The notes beneath the pieces were generated by a model that was not told where the DNA came from, made no database searches, and saw only the letters and a program-made list of their open reading frames with translations. Of a DNA stretch of 13,739 nucleotides, positions 7,386-13,739 are shown piece by piece (position 1 is the stretch's first letter; every line of letters begins with the position of its first letter). The DNA is from a bacterium (lineage in GTDB: Bacteria; Chloroflexota; Dormibacteria; UBA8260; Bog-877): positions 1 to 13,739 of the forward strand of contig JAKAWF010000071.1 of the NCBI GenBank assembly GCA_021817025.1. Reading direction: 5' to 3'. The position numbers and the translations under genes are program-made.

Positions 7386-8359
7386 ACCTGCCCCGTTCGT
7401 GGGGGGCCGCCGCTGGTGTGCCGCTGCTGGCGCTGGCGGCGGGGACGGTGGCCAGCTCGTGCGGCTCGACCACTCCGCTGAGTTCGCTGGCGGTGACCAC
7501 TCGAGTGATCGCCCAGGGGAACCCGGCCGGGTCTGCGCCGGTGGCGCAAGGAACCTCGGCTCAGGTGCAGGTGACGGTTACGAACATCGGCACCGGAGCC
7601 CTGCGCGGGGTCACCATCCGGCTGAACGTGCCCACGGGCTTCATCTACACCAACACCGTCTCGGTGGTGCAGAACGGTGACGCGGTCCGCGCCGCCGACG
7701 TCGCTCCGGTCTCCCGGGAGGCAACCCTCACCTGGGGCGCCTGGACTATCGGCCCTGGCGCGCCCAGCCAGCCCAGTCAGGTGATCGTGACCGCCAACCT
7801 GCTGGCGACTGGGGGGGTAGGCCAGGCCCGGTTGGCTCCCGAGGTGTTTGCCACCGGCTACAGCAGCTTTCTGACCGGCGCTGAGGCAACCCTGGATATC
7901 ACCCCGGCCCCATCCCTCAACCTCACCTTGCGAGTCAGCCCATCCGCGGTCGCCGCCGGCGGTCTGATCACCTATCACGCCGTCATCACCAATACCGGCA
8001 GCGGGGCGGCGCCCGGGGTTGACCTCGGGATCACACTTCCCTCGAACTTCGACTACGTGACCACCGCGTCGACATCCGGCAACACCAGCACCTCTGGCAC
8101 CACCTATCCCACCCCTGGCTCGGTGATGCCCATTTGGAGCGGCTTCGACATTCCGGGCCAGAGCGGCGGCGGCCCCGGGATCCTCTCGCTCAGCTTTCAG
8201 GTGACGGTTCTCCCGGATGTCCCCAGGGGCATATACCAGGCCACCGCCACTCTGGTTGCGAGCAATGGGTCCACGACCCAAGACCAGATCCAGCTCAACT
8301 ACACCGCCCTGGCTCCGGTTGAGGTGACCGGTCCCGGCCCGGCGCCGTCCAACGGCTGA
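7382..8359 (+). CDS. Secreted, probably lipid-anchored protein with two DUF11-like domains
   Basis: An exported protein of 325 residues if started at CTG 7382, or 313 from GTG 7418, the only conventional start in frame. The CTG start gives MNLPRSWGAAAGVPLLALAAG, a charged n-region plus hydrophobic core, ending at VASSC (Cys27), a loose lipobox; the GTG start lacks any charged n-region and any well-placed ribosome-binding site. The mature part holds two beta-sandwich repeats of the DUF11/CARDB kind: VQVTVTNIGTGALRGVTIRL-type sequence with NVPTGF and a later WTIGPG, then YHAVITNTGSGAAPGVDLGI with TLPSNF and GFDIPG. Both carry the 'TNTG...A.GV...LP' hallmark. No catalytic motif is seen. Such domains usually serve surface or cell-wall structures or adhesion. 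It sits between maf and rplU with no obvious functional tie to either. The gene is secure; lipidation and the exact start are less so. Confidence 0.8.
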   Translation: MNLPRSWGAAAGVPLLALAAGTVASSCGSTTPLSSLAVTTRVIAQGNPAGSAPVAQGTSAQVQVTVTNIGTGALRGVTIRLNVPTGFIYTNTVSVVQNGDAVRAADVAPVSREATLTWGAWTIGPGAPSQPSQVIVTANLLATGGVGQARLAPEVFATGYSSFLTGAEATLDITPAPSLNLTLRVSPSAVAAGGLITYHAVITNTGSGAAPGVDLGITLPSNFDYVTTASTSGNTSTSGTTYPTPGSVMPIWSGFDIPGQSGGGPGILSLSFQVTVLPDVPRGIYQATATLVASNGSTTQDQIQLNYTALAPVEVTGPGPAPSNG

Positions 8360-8375
8360 TCGGGAAGCTGAGCTG

Positions 8376-8404
8376 GTGGCACTCACCTGGTCGTCTGGTA
8401 AACT
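8376..8404 (+). promoter_or_regulatory. Candidate promoter for the rplU-rpmA-obgE operon
   Basis: A -35-like GTGGCA (8376-8381, four of six matches to TTGACA) lies 17 bp before TAAACT (8399-8404), which is preceded by TG at 8396-8397, giving an extended -10. It sits in the 141-bp gap ahead of rplU and would make a leader of about 90 nt. This is the best-formed promoter in the window. Confidence 0.5.
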
Positions 8405-8435
8405 TCGCCCCCAGGTGGATGGCCGCCTCTGGGTA

Positions 8436-8469
8436 GGTCGCCTTCCGGTCTCCGCCCGGCGGAACGGCC
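8436..8469 (+). promoter_or_regulatory. Structured leader (hairpin) of rplU mRNA
   Basis: GGTCG (8436-8440) pairs with CGGCC (8465-8469, one G-U), and after a 2-nt bulge TTCCG (8443-8447) pairs with CGGAA (8460-8464). This gives a 10-bp bulged stem with a 12-nt loop. An alternative inner hairpin, TCCGC (8451-8455) with GCGGA (8459-8463), would compete with it. It lies between the candidate promoter and the ribosome-binding site. L21 leader RNAs are known upstream of rplU in other bacteria; membership of a described class is not shown here. Confidence 0.35.
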
Positions 8470-8500
8470 AAGGCTCCGAGCAAGTCCCGAGGGAGTTCGC

Positions 8501-9076
8501 ATGTACGCCATAGTCCAGGTCGGCGGTCGGCAGTATCGGGCCACGCCCGGGGATCGCTTGGTGGTGGACCGCCTGGATGTCGAGCCCGGCAGCGAGCTCC
8601 AACTGCCGGACGTGCGCATGCTGGTGGCCGAGGCCGGGGATTCCCAGAGCACCCAGGTGGGACGCCCGCGGATCGAAGACGCCTTCGTGGCAGCCACCGC
8701 GCTGGGGCACTTCCGCGGTCCCAAGATGCTGGTTTTCAAGTACAAGCCCAAGAAGCGTTACCGGCGTAAGCGCGGCTTCCGGGCCGAGTTGACCGAGCTT
8801 CGGATCGACGGGATCAGTTTGGAGCAGCTCGGCGCCGCGGGTGAGTCGGCTCCGGCCGCCACTCCCGAGCCGGCTGCCAAGGTCCCTGCCAAGAAGGCCC
8901 CGGCGGCCCCAAAGGTAGCTGAGGCGGCCAGCGCCGAGCCGCTCGCCCCTCGGGCCAAGGGCAAGGGTGCTGCGGTTCCCGCCAAGCCGCGCCGGACCGC
9001 CAAGCCAGCGGCCAAGGCTGCGCAGGTGGCGGTCGAGTTGGCAGACGACTCCCAGGAGAGCGGCGATGGCGCATAA
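8501..9076 (+). CDS. rplU: 50S ribosomal protein L21 with a long Ala/Lys/Pro C-terminal tail
   Basis: Large-subunit protein that binds 23S rRNA. Core residues 1-104 show the L21 start [29 protein letters not shown], and the basic segment [15 protein letters not shown] (80-94) followed by LTELRIDGI. The usual GHR in that segment is GFR here. Residues 105-191 are an unusual extension rich in Ala, Lys and Pro ([15 protein letters not shown]) with an acidic end; standard L21 is about 103 residues. Lys-rich tails of this kind occur on ribosomal proteins of some high-GC bacteria. ATG 8501 has ribosome-binding site GAGGGAG (8489-8495), 5 nt away. The rpmA start lies inside its last codons, so translation is probably coupled. 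Confidence 0.97.
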   Translation: MYAIVQVGGRQYRATPGDRLVVDRLDVEPGSELQLPDVRMLVAEAGDSQSTQVGRPRIEDAFVAATALGHFRGPKMLVFKYKPKKRYRRKRGFRAELTELRIDGISLEQLGAAGESAPAATPEPAAKVPAKKAPAAPKVAEAASAEPLAPRAKGKGAAVPAKPRRTAKPAAKAAQVAVELADDSQESGDGA

Positions 9077-9335
9077 GAAAGGCGGCGGCAGCAGCCGGAA
9101 CGGCCGTGACAGCCAGTCCCAGCGACTGGGGGTGAAGGTCTACGGTGGCGAGCGTGTCATCCCCGGGGCCGTCCTGGTGCGTCAGCGGGGCACCCGTATC
9201 CTGGCCGGTCCCGGTGTCGGGATCGGAAAGGACCACACCCTGTTTGCGCTCTCTCCCGGGCTGGTGACCTATCTGCCGTACCGCACCCGTCGGACTCGGG
9301 TGTCGATCAGCCCGGCCGAGCCCGCCTCGAGCTGA
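9066..9335 (+). CDS. rpmA: 50S ribosomal protein L27
   Basis: An 89-residue large-subunit protein whose N-terminus reaches the peptidyl-transferase centre. It begins [20 protein letters not shown], the classic L27 opening without the Firmicutes-type cleaved leader, and continues with [20 protein letters not shown] and [16 protein letters not shown] 9066 lies 11 bp inside rplU and has ribosome-binding site AGGAGA (9054-9059) at good spacing; an upstream in-frame start would only add shadow sequence. The C-terminal end (SPAEPASS) varies in the family. obgE follows after 31 bp, the usual order. Confidence 0.97.
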   Translation: MAHKKGGGSSRNGRDSQSQRLGVKVYGGERVIPGAVLVRQRGTRILAGPGVGIGKDHTLFALSPGLVTYLPYRTRRTRVSISPAEPASS

Positions 9336-9366
9336 GCCGCTCCCGGCCCCCTGCCCGCGGGACGTC

Positions 9367-10686
9367 ATGTTTCTGGATGAGGTCGAGCTGTCGGTGAGCG
9401 CCGGCAAGGGCGGTTCTGGATCGGCTAGCCTGCACCGGGAGAAGTTCGTCGCGCGGGGAGGTCCCGATGGTGGCGACGGGGGGCGCGGCGGTGACGTCGT
9501 GCTGGTCGCGGACCCAGAGTTGGGCTCCCTCCAGCGCTACCAGCTGAGCCGTACCTATCGGGCCGCCAGCGGAGGCGCCGGTGAAGCCTCCAAGCGGCAC
9601 GGAGCCGATGGCAGCTCGGTGCGGTTGCCAGTGCCTTTGGGCACCCTGGTGTTCGAGGTGGAGAGCGGCCGGCTGATGGCTGACCTGGACCAGCCGGGGG
9701 CAAGGCTGGTGGTCGCCAGGGGCGGGCGAGGGGGGAGAGGCAACACCCACTTCGCCACCCCGACCTTCCAGGCGCCCAGGCGGCGCGAACTGGGGGAGGC
9801 GGGTGAGTCCCGGCGGATTCGACTCGAGCTGCGGCTGATCGCCGACCTGGGTCTGGTGGGGCTTCCCAACGCCGGCAAATCGACCTTGCTCGCGAGCCTC
9901 ACCGGGGCGCACCCCAAAGTAGCCGACTATCCGTTCACGACCCTGTCTCCCAACCTTGGGGTGGCCGAACTAGCCTCAGGCAGGACCGTGACCGCCGCCG
10001 ATGTCCCCGGCCTGATCGAGGGCGCCCATCTGGGGGCCGGACTGGGAGTGGGATTCCTGCGCCACCTGGCCCGCACCCGGGTGCTGCTCCACGTGGTGGA
10101 CGCGAGCCTGGGCGCGGAGGGCGCCCTGACCGCCTACCGCCAGGTGCAGGAGGAGTTGCGTCTCCACAGTGCGGAGCTCGCGGAGAAGGCGGCCGTCGTT
10201 GTCCTCAACAAGGTGGATCTGCTCACCCCGGAGGGGGCATCGGAGGTCAGATCCAGGTTGAGTGGCGCGATCGGCCCGGGCCCCGAGGTGCTGCTGGTCT
10301 CCGCAGCCCATGGCGACGGCACCAGTCAGCTGCTGGAGGTGGCGGCCTCCGCCATCCACGGTGCGGGTGCGCCCCGCCGCCCTGGCGGCGAGGTCGGCGA
10401 GTTCAAGCTTTACCAGGGCCCCCGGGGGGAGGATCGCAGCTTCAAGGTGGTTGCGTTCGACGGCACCCTCCGGGTGGAGGGGGCCGGGCTGGCACGCCTT
10501 GTCAACACCACCGACCTCGACGACGAGTCCTCGGTCTTGCGTCTGCAGCGACAGTTTCGACGGCTCGGGGTGGAGGCGGCGCTGTCCGCTGCCGGAGCCA
10601 AGGCCGGGATGGATGTGGAGATCGGCGGGGCCGTATTCACGTTCTTCCCAGAGGCTGTCGACGCTGGCCCGGTCGGGCCCGGCTGA
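9367..10686 (+). CDS. obgE: GTPase Obg/CgtA (ribosome assembly, stress control)
   Basis: A 439-residue GTPase that binds the 50S subunit and works in late ribosome maturation and stringent-response control. Three domains are visible. The glycine-rich Obg fold (about 1-158) starts MFLDEVELSVSAGKGG and has GGDGGRGGDV near 34-43. The G domain has G1 GLPNAGKST (165-173), switch I DYPFTTLSPNLG (187-198), G3 DVPGLIEGAHLGAGLG (212-227), G4 NKVD (281-284) and G5 VSAAHGDG (311-318). The C-terminal OCT domain (about 344-430) has GEFKLYQGP, LRVEGAGLARLVNTTDLDDE and FFPE. ATG 9367 gives the standard N-terminus, though the ribosome-binding site (GCGGGA) is weak. No key residue is missing. nadD starts 9 bp after its stop. 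Confidence 0.98.
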   Translation: MFLDEVELSVSAGKGGSGSASLHREKFVARGGPDGGDGGRGGDVVLVADPELGSLQRYQLSRTYRAASGGAGEASKRHGADGSSVRLPVPLGTLVFEVESGRLMADLDQPGARLVVARGGRGGRGNTHFATPTFQAPRRRELGEAGESRRIRLELRLIADLGLVGLPNAGKSTLLASLTGAHPKVADYPFTTLSPNLGVAELASGRTVTAADVPGLIEGAHLGAGLGVGFLRHLARTRVLLHVVDASLGAEGALTAYRQVQEELRLHSAELAEKAAVVVLNKVDLLTPEGASEVRSRLSGAIGPGPEVLLVSAAHGDGTSQLLEVAASAIHGAGAPRRPGGEVGEFKLYQGPRGEDRSFKVVAFDGTLRVEGAGLARLVNTTDLDDESSVLRLQRQFRRLGVEAALSAAGAKAGMDVEIGGAVFTFFPEAVDAGPVGPG

Positions 10687-10695
10687 GGACTGTCT

Positions 10696-11340
10696 TTGGC
10701 AACCAGGGCAGGGGTGGTTTTTGGGGGGACGTTCGATCCGGTGCACCGCGGGCATCTGGAGGTGATTCGCGGGCTGAGGCGTGAGCTCGACCTGCCCGTC
10801 CTGGTGGTGCCCAACGGTGAGCCGCCGCATCGCGTGCTGCCCGTGGCCAGCGGCCCAGAGCGCTTGCTCATGGTGCAGCTGGCGCTGGCGGAGCTTGACG
10901 ATCCATTGGTGGAGGCATCCGAGGTTGAGCTCAACCGGCTCGGCCCCTCCTACACCGCTGACACGCTGGCTGAGCTGGCTGCGGCCGATCCTGAGCGTGA
11001 GCTCCTGCTCGCCCTGGGGTCCGACGCGGCCCGTGGCCTGCCCGACTGGGAGCGGCCCGGCTCGGTCTTGGGGCTGGCACGTCTGGTCGTGTTCGACCGC
11101 CTCGGGATCGAGAACCGTGGTTCGGATGTGCTGGCGCAGCTGCGCCGGCTGGGTTGGCGGCTTCCCGGCGCCCTGGCAATCCACGTCGCCGCGCCGGAGG
11201 TGGACGCCAGCGAGATCAGATGGCGTCTGCGCCAAGGCGACAGCTGCCCGGAGTGGCTGCCGGCGGCGGTCAGTGACGAGATCGCAGGGCGTGGCCTCTA
11301 CGGCTGGCACCCCCGGACCCAGCAATCCGTAATGGGATAA
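10696..11340 (+). CDS. nadD: Nicotinate-nucleotide adenylyltransferase
   Basis: A 214-residue enzyme that joins ATP and nicotinate mononucleotide to form deamido-NAD, the central step of NAD synthesis. Nucleotidyltransferase features: GGTFDPVHRGHL with the HxGH motif (10-21), VPNGEPPHR (38-46) at the substrate loop, SYTADTLAEL (85-94), LGSDAARGLPDWERP (107-121), and ASEIRWRL (171-178), corresponding to the family's ISxTxIR, followed by LPAAVSDEIAGRGLYG. The start is TTG 10696, with ribosome-binding site GAGGA at 10685-10689 overlapping the obgE stop. Length is normal. Position between obgE and rsfS is conserved in many bacteria. Confidence 0.96.
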   Translation: MATRAGVVFGGTFDPVHRGHLEVIRGLRRELDLPVLVVPNGEPPHRVLPVASGPERLLMVQLALAELDDPLVEASEVELNRLGPSYTADTLAELAAADPERELLLALGSDAARGLPDWERPGSVLGLARLVVFDRLGIENRGSDVLAQLRRLGWRLPGALAIHVAAPEVDASEIRWRLRQGDSCPEWLPAAVSDEIAGRGLYGWHPRTQQSVMG

Positions 11341-11341
11341 T
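11333..11341 (+). promoter_or_regulatory. Candidate extended -10 giving a near-leaderless rsfS transcript
   Basis: TGGGATAAT fits TGn plus GATAAT (11336-11341) and overlaps the nadD stop codon. A start site 6-8 nt downstream would fall at or just before the rsfS ATG (11351). No Shine-Dalgarno sequence is visible before that ATG, which agrees with leaderless initiation. No -35 is seen. Confidence 0.35.
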
Positions 11342-11350
11342 CCATAGCCC

Positions 11351-11719
11351 ATGACGCCGATGCAGTTGAGCCGTCTGGTCGCCGATGCGGCGCTTTCCCG
11401 AAAGGCCCGCAACGTGGTCAGGATCGACCTTCGAGGCCGGACCACCCTGGCGGACTTCTTCGTCATTGGTGAGGCCGATACCGATCGGCAGGTGCGGGCA
11501 GTCGCCGAGGCCATGGTCGAGGCGGCCGGGGCGGCCGGAGTCCATGCTCTGAGCCGGGCCGGCATGGAGGAAGGATCCTGGATCTGCCTCGACTTCGACT
11601 CCGTGATCGGGCACGTCTTCCTTCCCGGCGAGAGGGCTTATTACGACCTCGAAGGGCTGTGGGGACCGGCGCGGAGAGTTCGACCCCGGCGGCTGGTGGC
11701 CCCGGCACCGGCGCTTTGA
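11351..11719 (+). CDS. rsfS: Ribosomal silencing factor RsfS
   Basis: A 122-residue protein that binds L14 on the 50S subunit and blocks joining with the 30S subunit when nutrients are short. Family features: VVRIDLRGRTTLADFFVIGEADTDRQV-type sequence near 22-48, where D-L-R-G-R-T-T-L-A-D-F-F-V-I matches the family's DxSxxADYFVI; then a helix, GMEEGSWICLDFDSVIGHVF (70-89), and ERAYYDLEGLWG (93-104). ATG 11351 is the first start; ATG 11360 is an alternative. No ribosome-binding site is visible. The last ~12 residues are a basic/Pro tail. The next gene probably begins at TTG overlapping its TGA. Confidence 0.96.
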   Translation: MTPMQLSRLVADAALSRKARNVVRIDLRGRTTLADFFVIGEADTDRQVRAVAEAMVEAAGAAGVHALSRAGMEEGSWICLDFDSVIGHVFLPGERAYYDLEGLWGPARRVRPRRLVAPAPAL

Positions 11720-12696
11720 CTCCGGGGGCGGTGCGCCTGGGCTGCTTTGTGCCCCAGGGCTGGCGGCATGACCTCCCGGCGGAGCTGTCCCCGGCGTCCC
11801 AGTGGGAGGCGATGGTGGGGGTGGCGCTCAGAGCTGAGCGGAGCGGCTATGGCGCGGTCTGGGCCTACGACCACCTCCAGGCCGCCTCCATGGAGCCCGG
11901 CGTCCCGGTCTTTGACCCGCTGCTCACCCTGGCCTCGGTGGCCAGCGCTACCAGTCAGGTCCGGTTGGGCGCGATGTGCCTGGCCCTGCCGCTCCACCAT
12001 CCAGCCCAGCTCGCCCACCAGCTGGCCTGTCTCGATGTCCTGAGCCGGGGGCGGCTGGAGGTGGCGATCGGCGCGGGCTCGGACCCGCAGGAGGCCCGCG
12101 CCTTTGGGATCGACTACCCGAGCCTGCCGGAGCGGATCATGGCCTGCGGGGAGGCGGCCGAGCTCTTCCGCGCCTGCTGGGGCCACGACCGGACCAATTT
12201 CGAGGGTCGTTACAGCGTCGTGGAGGGAGCCAGCGTCTATCCCAAGCCTCTCCAGGTGCCATCGCCGCCGATCTGGATCGCCGGCGGAGGAGAGCGGTTG
12301 ACCCTCTGGCAGGTCGCTCGCCACGCCGACGGGTGCAGCCTCTTCGGGCCCCCCGAGCGGGTCGCGCACAAGCTGGATGTGCTGGCCGGGCACTGCCTCT
12401 CCCTGGGCCGTCCCTTGGACACGGTCCGAGTGGCGGTGGTGGTGGACTGTCTGGTGGGCGACACCGAGGCGGCGGCAGACCTGCTGGCGGAGAGGTTCAA
12501 CCAGCTCGGTGAGCATCCCCGCTCCTATCGAGCTCGCCGACTGGTGGGGACCGCCGAGGGTTGCGCGCAGCAGCTGCAGCGCTACTTGGACCTGGGGGTC
12601 AGCGACGTCTGCTGCCACTTCCCCGATGCGCTCAGCTCAGATTCCATCGAGCGTCTGGCGGGAGCGGTCCTGGGAACCGGGGCGGTCGCCTCCTAA
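11716..12696 (+). CDS. Luciferase-like (LLM) oxidoreductase, Rv1855c-like, probably F420-dependent
   Basis: A TIM-barrel oxidoreductase of 326 residues. It opens with RLGCFVPQGW, then QWEAMVGVALRAERSGYGAVWAYDH, ATSQVRLGAMCLALPLHHPAQLA, LDVLSRGRLEVAIGAG, YPKPLQVPSPPIWIAGGGER and CCHFPDA near the end, the layout of the F420-associated LLM family named after Rv1855c (TIGR03560-like). The substrate is unknown. TTG 11716 overlaps the rsfS stop (TTGA), like other junctions here, and places the first beta strand at residue 7. Alternatives are GTG 11731, preceded by GGGGG, and GTG 11659, which would overlap rsfS by 61 bp with a Gly/Pro leader not typical of the family. F420 use is inferred from the family; FMN is possible. 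Confidence 0.9.
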   Translation: MTPGAVRLGCFVPQGWRHDLPAELSPASQWEAMVGVALRAERSGYGAVWAYDHLQAASMEPGVPVFDPLLTLASVASATSQVRLGAMCLALPLHHPAQLAHQLACLDVLSRGRLEVAIGAGSDPQEARAFGIDYPSLPERIMACGEAAELFRACWGHDRTNFEGRYSVVEGASVYPKPLQVPSPPIWIAGGGERLTLWQVARHADGCSLFGPPERVAHKLDVLAGHCLSLGRPLDTVRVAVVVDCLVGDTEAAADLLAERFNQLGEHPRSYRARRLVGTAEGCAQQLQRYLDLGVSDVCCHFPDALSSDSIERLAGAVLGTGAVAS

Positions 12697-12700
12697 GCCG

Positions 12701-13501
12701 GTGGCCGAGTTCAAGATCATCGACACCCACACCCATCCGATGGTGGATGGGCGCCAGCAGCTGCTCGCAGAACCTCATCCTCCGGAGGACTACTTGAGCA
12801 GAGTCGCGGGGAGTGGGATCGAGCGCGCCGCGGCCCTGGTGATGGCTCTGAAGGGAGATCTGGAGCTGACCCAGGCGTTGAACGATGCCGTCATCAGTCT
12901 CTATGAGGAGTCCAGCGGATTCTTTTTCCCGGTCTGCTCAGTGCAGCCAGCCGACGGGGTGGCGGCGCTCCAGGAGTTGGAGCGCGTCGCGGCGGCGGGC
13001 TGTCGATGGCTCAAGCTCCACCCCAACACCCAGGACTTTGACGTGGCCGATCCTGCGGTGGCGACCGTGGTGCGCAAGGCGGCTGAACTCTCCCTCCCCG
13101 TGCTCTTTGATGCCTACTCTCCCTGGGATCCGGCCCAGCCCGGTAAGTTCGTCAAGCTGGCACTTGAGGTCCCAGACGCGCAGCTGATCCTAGCCCATGC
13201 GCATGGCCCCGGCTTCGCCGCACTTCTCGTCTACGAGATCCTCGCCCGGTATCCCTTCTGGAAGCGCCAGGTTTGGGTCGACATCTCCGTCACGGCAGCG
13301 CTCCTGGCTGGTGGTCCTTACGTTGAGCAGTTTGTCTGGGTCCTGCGCAAGGTCGGCATGGATCGGATCCTGTTCGGAAGCGACTATCCACTGGACGATC
13401 CCGGGACAGCGCTTGCGGCCGTCAGATCCCTCGGGCTCACAGAAGATGAGCTTCGACTGGTCCTCTGCGATAATGCCGCATCGTTGCTGAACGGCCAGTA
13501 G
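12701..13501 (+). CDS. Amidohydrolase-2 family metal-dependent hydrolase
   Basis: A 266-residue TIM-barrel hydrolase of the amidohydrolase/ACMSD-like group (PF04909 type). Seen: IDTHTHP with the HxH metal ligands His10 and His12, WLKLHPNTQDF (103-113), LILAHAHGPGF (162-172) with a conserved His near 166, and RILFGSDYPLDDP (222-234) with the metal-binding Asp228. At the strand where the family usually has a histidine, this protein reads PVLFDAYSPWDP, placing Asp137 there. GTG 12701 starts the protein just before the first beta strand, 4 bp after the previous stop; no clear ribosome-binding site is visible. The substrate cannot be told from sequence. Its adjacency to the LLM oxidoreductase suggests a shared transcript. 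Confidence 0.9.
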   Translation: MAEFKIIDTHTHPMVDGRQQLLAEPHPPEDYLSRVAGSGIERAAALVMALKGDLELTQALNDAVISLYEESSGFFFPVCSVQPADGVAALQELERVAAAGCRWLKLHPNTQDFDVADPAVATVVRKAAELSLPVLFDAYSPWDPAQPGKFVKLALEVPDAQLILAHAHGPGFAALLVYEILARYPFWKRQVWVDISVTAALLAGGPYVEQFVWVLRKVGMDRILFGSDYPLDDPGTALAAVRSLGLTEDELRLVLCDNAASLLNGQ

Positions 13502-13739
13502 AGCCGTACGGAGATCCATCTGGAGGGCTTCTGCGCCGGCCGGGAGCGCAACCGCCAGAAGTCGAGCCGCCGGGCGGGCCTCGCCCGGGTGCTGGAACCC
13601 TCGGAGAGCGCGGCCTCGGCCAGGCTTCGATGGCAACGGGATGCCGCGGCGTGGGGCAATGGCTCCCACCCCGGGGTGAGGCGCCCACCATCCACGCCCT
13701 ACCAAGCCAAGCTGGCCTCTGGTCCCTTGAGTGTGCGGG
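13502..13739. other. Terminal non-coding stretch with inverted repeats
   Basis: No convincing gene on either strand. It holds a 7-bp GC hairpin (CCGGGCG 13570-13576 with CGCCCGG 13582-13588, loop of 5 nt, no T-run) about 70 bp after the amidohydrolase stop, and a perfect 12-bp palindrome CACCCCGGGGTG at 13667-13678. One forward frame stays open past the TAG to the window end but has no ATG and no recognisable protein. No tRNA, SRP RNA, tmRNA or RNase P signature was found. Confidence 0.4.

Noticed and set aside
9976..11565. 529-codon open frame on the minus strand across obgE, nadD and rsfS
   Set aside because: It is antisense to three certain genes, its composition is Gln/Arg/His/Pro-rich with no motif, and long antisense frames are common in GC-rich coding DNA.
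12377..12700. Longer N-terminus for the amidohydrolase
   Set aside because: The added sequence is a Trp/Arg/Ser-rich shadow of the LLM gene; the fold starts with IDTHTH just after GTG 12701.
13570..13588. Intrinsic terminator after the amidohydrolase
   Set aside because: The stem is strong but no T-run follows, so it was described as a hairpin only.
13190..13705. 171-codon minus-strand open frame at the right end
   Set aside because: Mostly antisense to the amidohydrolase, with no recognisable motif or ribosome-binding site.

Overview
The window is a GC-rich, gene-dense stretch of bacterial chromosome with every convincing gene on the + strand. Short gaps, 4-bp stop/start overlaps and many GTG and TTG starts suggest long co-transcribed runs. 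The order rplU-rpmA-obgE-nadD-rsfS, a member of the Rv1855c-like luciferase-like (probably F420-using) family, and a ValRS resembling actinobacterial and chloroflexotal forms suggest a high-GC lineage near Chloroflexota, 'Dormibacterota' or Actinomycetota. That placement is an inference from gene content; no marker here fixes the phylum.

Layout. (1) 1-2267: the 3' part of valS; the start and HIGH motif lie off the left edge. (2) 2283-6626: four genes for very hydrophobic proteins, 15 bp after valS and joined to each other by 4-bp overlaps. They look like strongly diverged versions of the membrane arm of complex I or group 4 (Hyf-type) hydrogenases: a NuoL/HyfB-like, a HyfE-like, a NuoN/HyfF-like and a NuoH/HyfC-like protein. 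No peripheral (FeS, flavin or NiFe) subunit is present, and several residues normally needed for proton translocation or quinone access appear to be replaced. This is the most unusual part of the window. (3) 6627-8359: a short promoter-like leader, a maf nucleotide pyrophosphatase gene, and a secreted, probably lipid-anchored protein with two DUF11-like beta domains that may start at a CTG codon. (4) 8360-11719: a promoter and structured leader, then the ribosome and growth block rplU-rpmA-obgE-nadD-rsfS. (5) 11716-13501: a luciferase-like oxidoreductase and an amidohydrolase-2 family metal-dependent hydrolase. (6) 13502-13739: no recognised gene, but a perfect 12-bp palindrome and a GC-rich hairpin.

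Functionally, most of the window is housekeeping: tRNA charging, ribosomal proteins L21 and L27, the ribosome-associated GTPase Obg, NAD synthesis, the ribosomal silencing factor and nucleotide-pool sanitation. The membrane cassette and the DUF11 protein are accessory insertions in this context. Three TGn-type extended -10 elements (before maf, rplU and rsfS) divide the strand into possible transcription units; the one before rsfS would give an almost leaderless mRNA.
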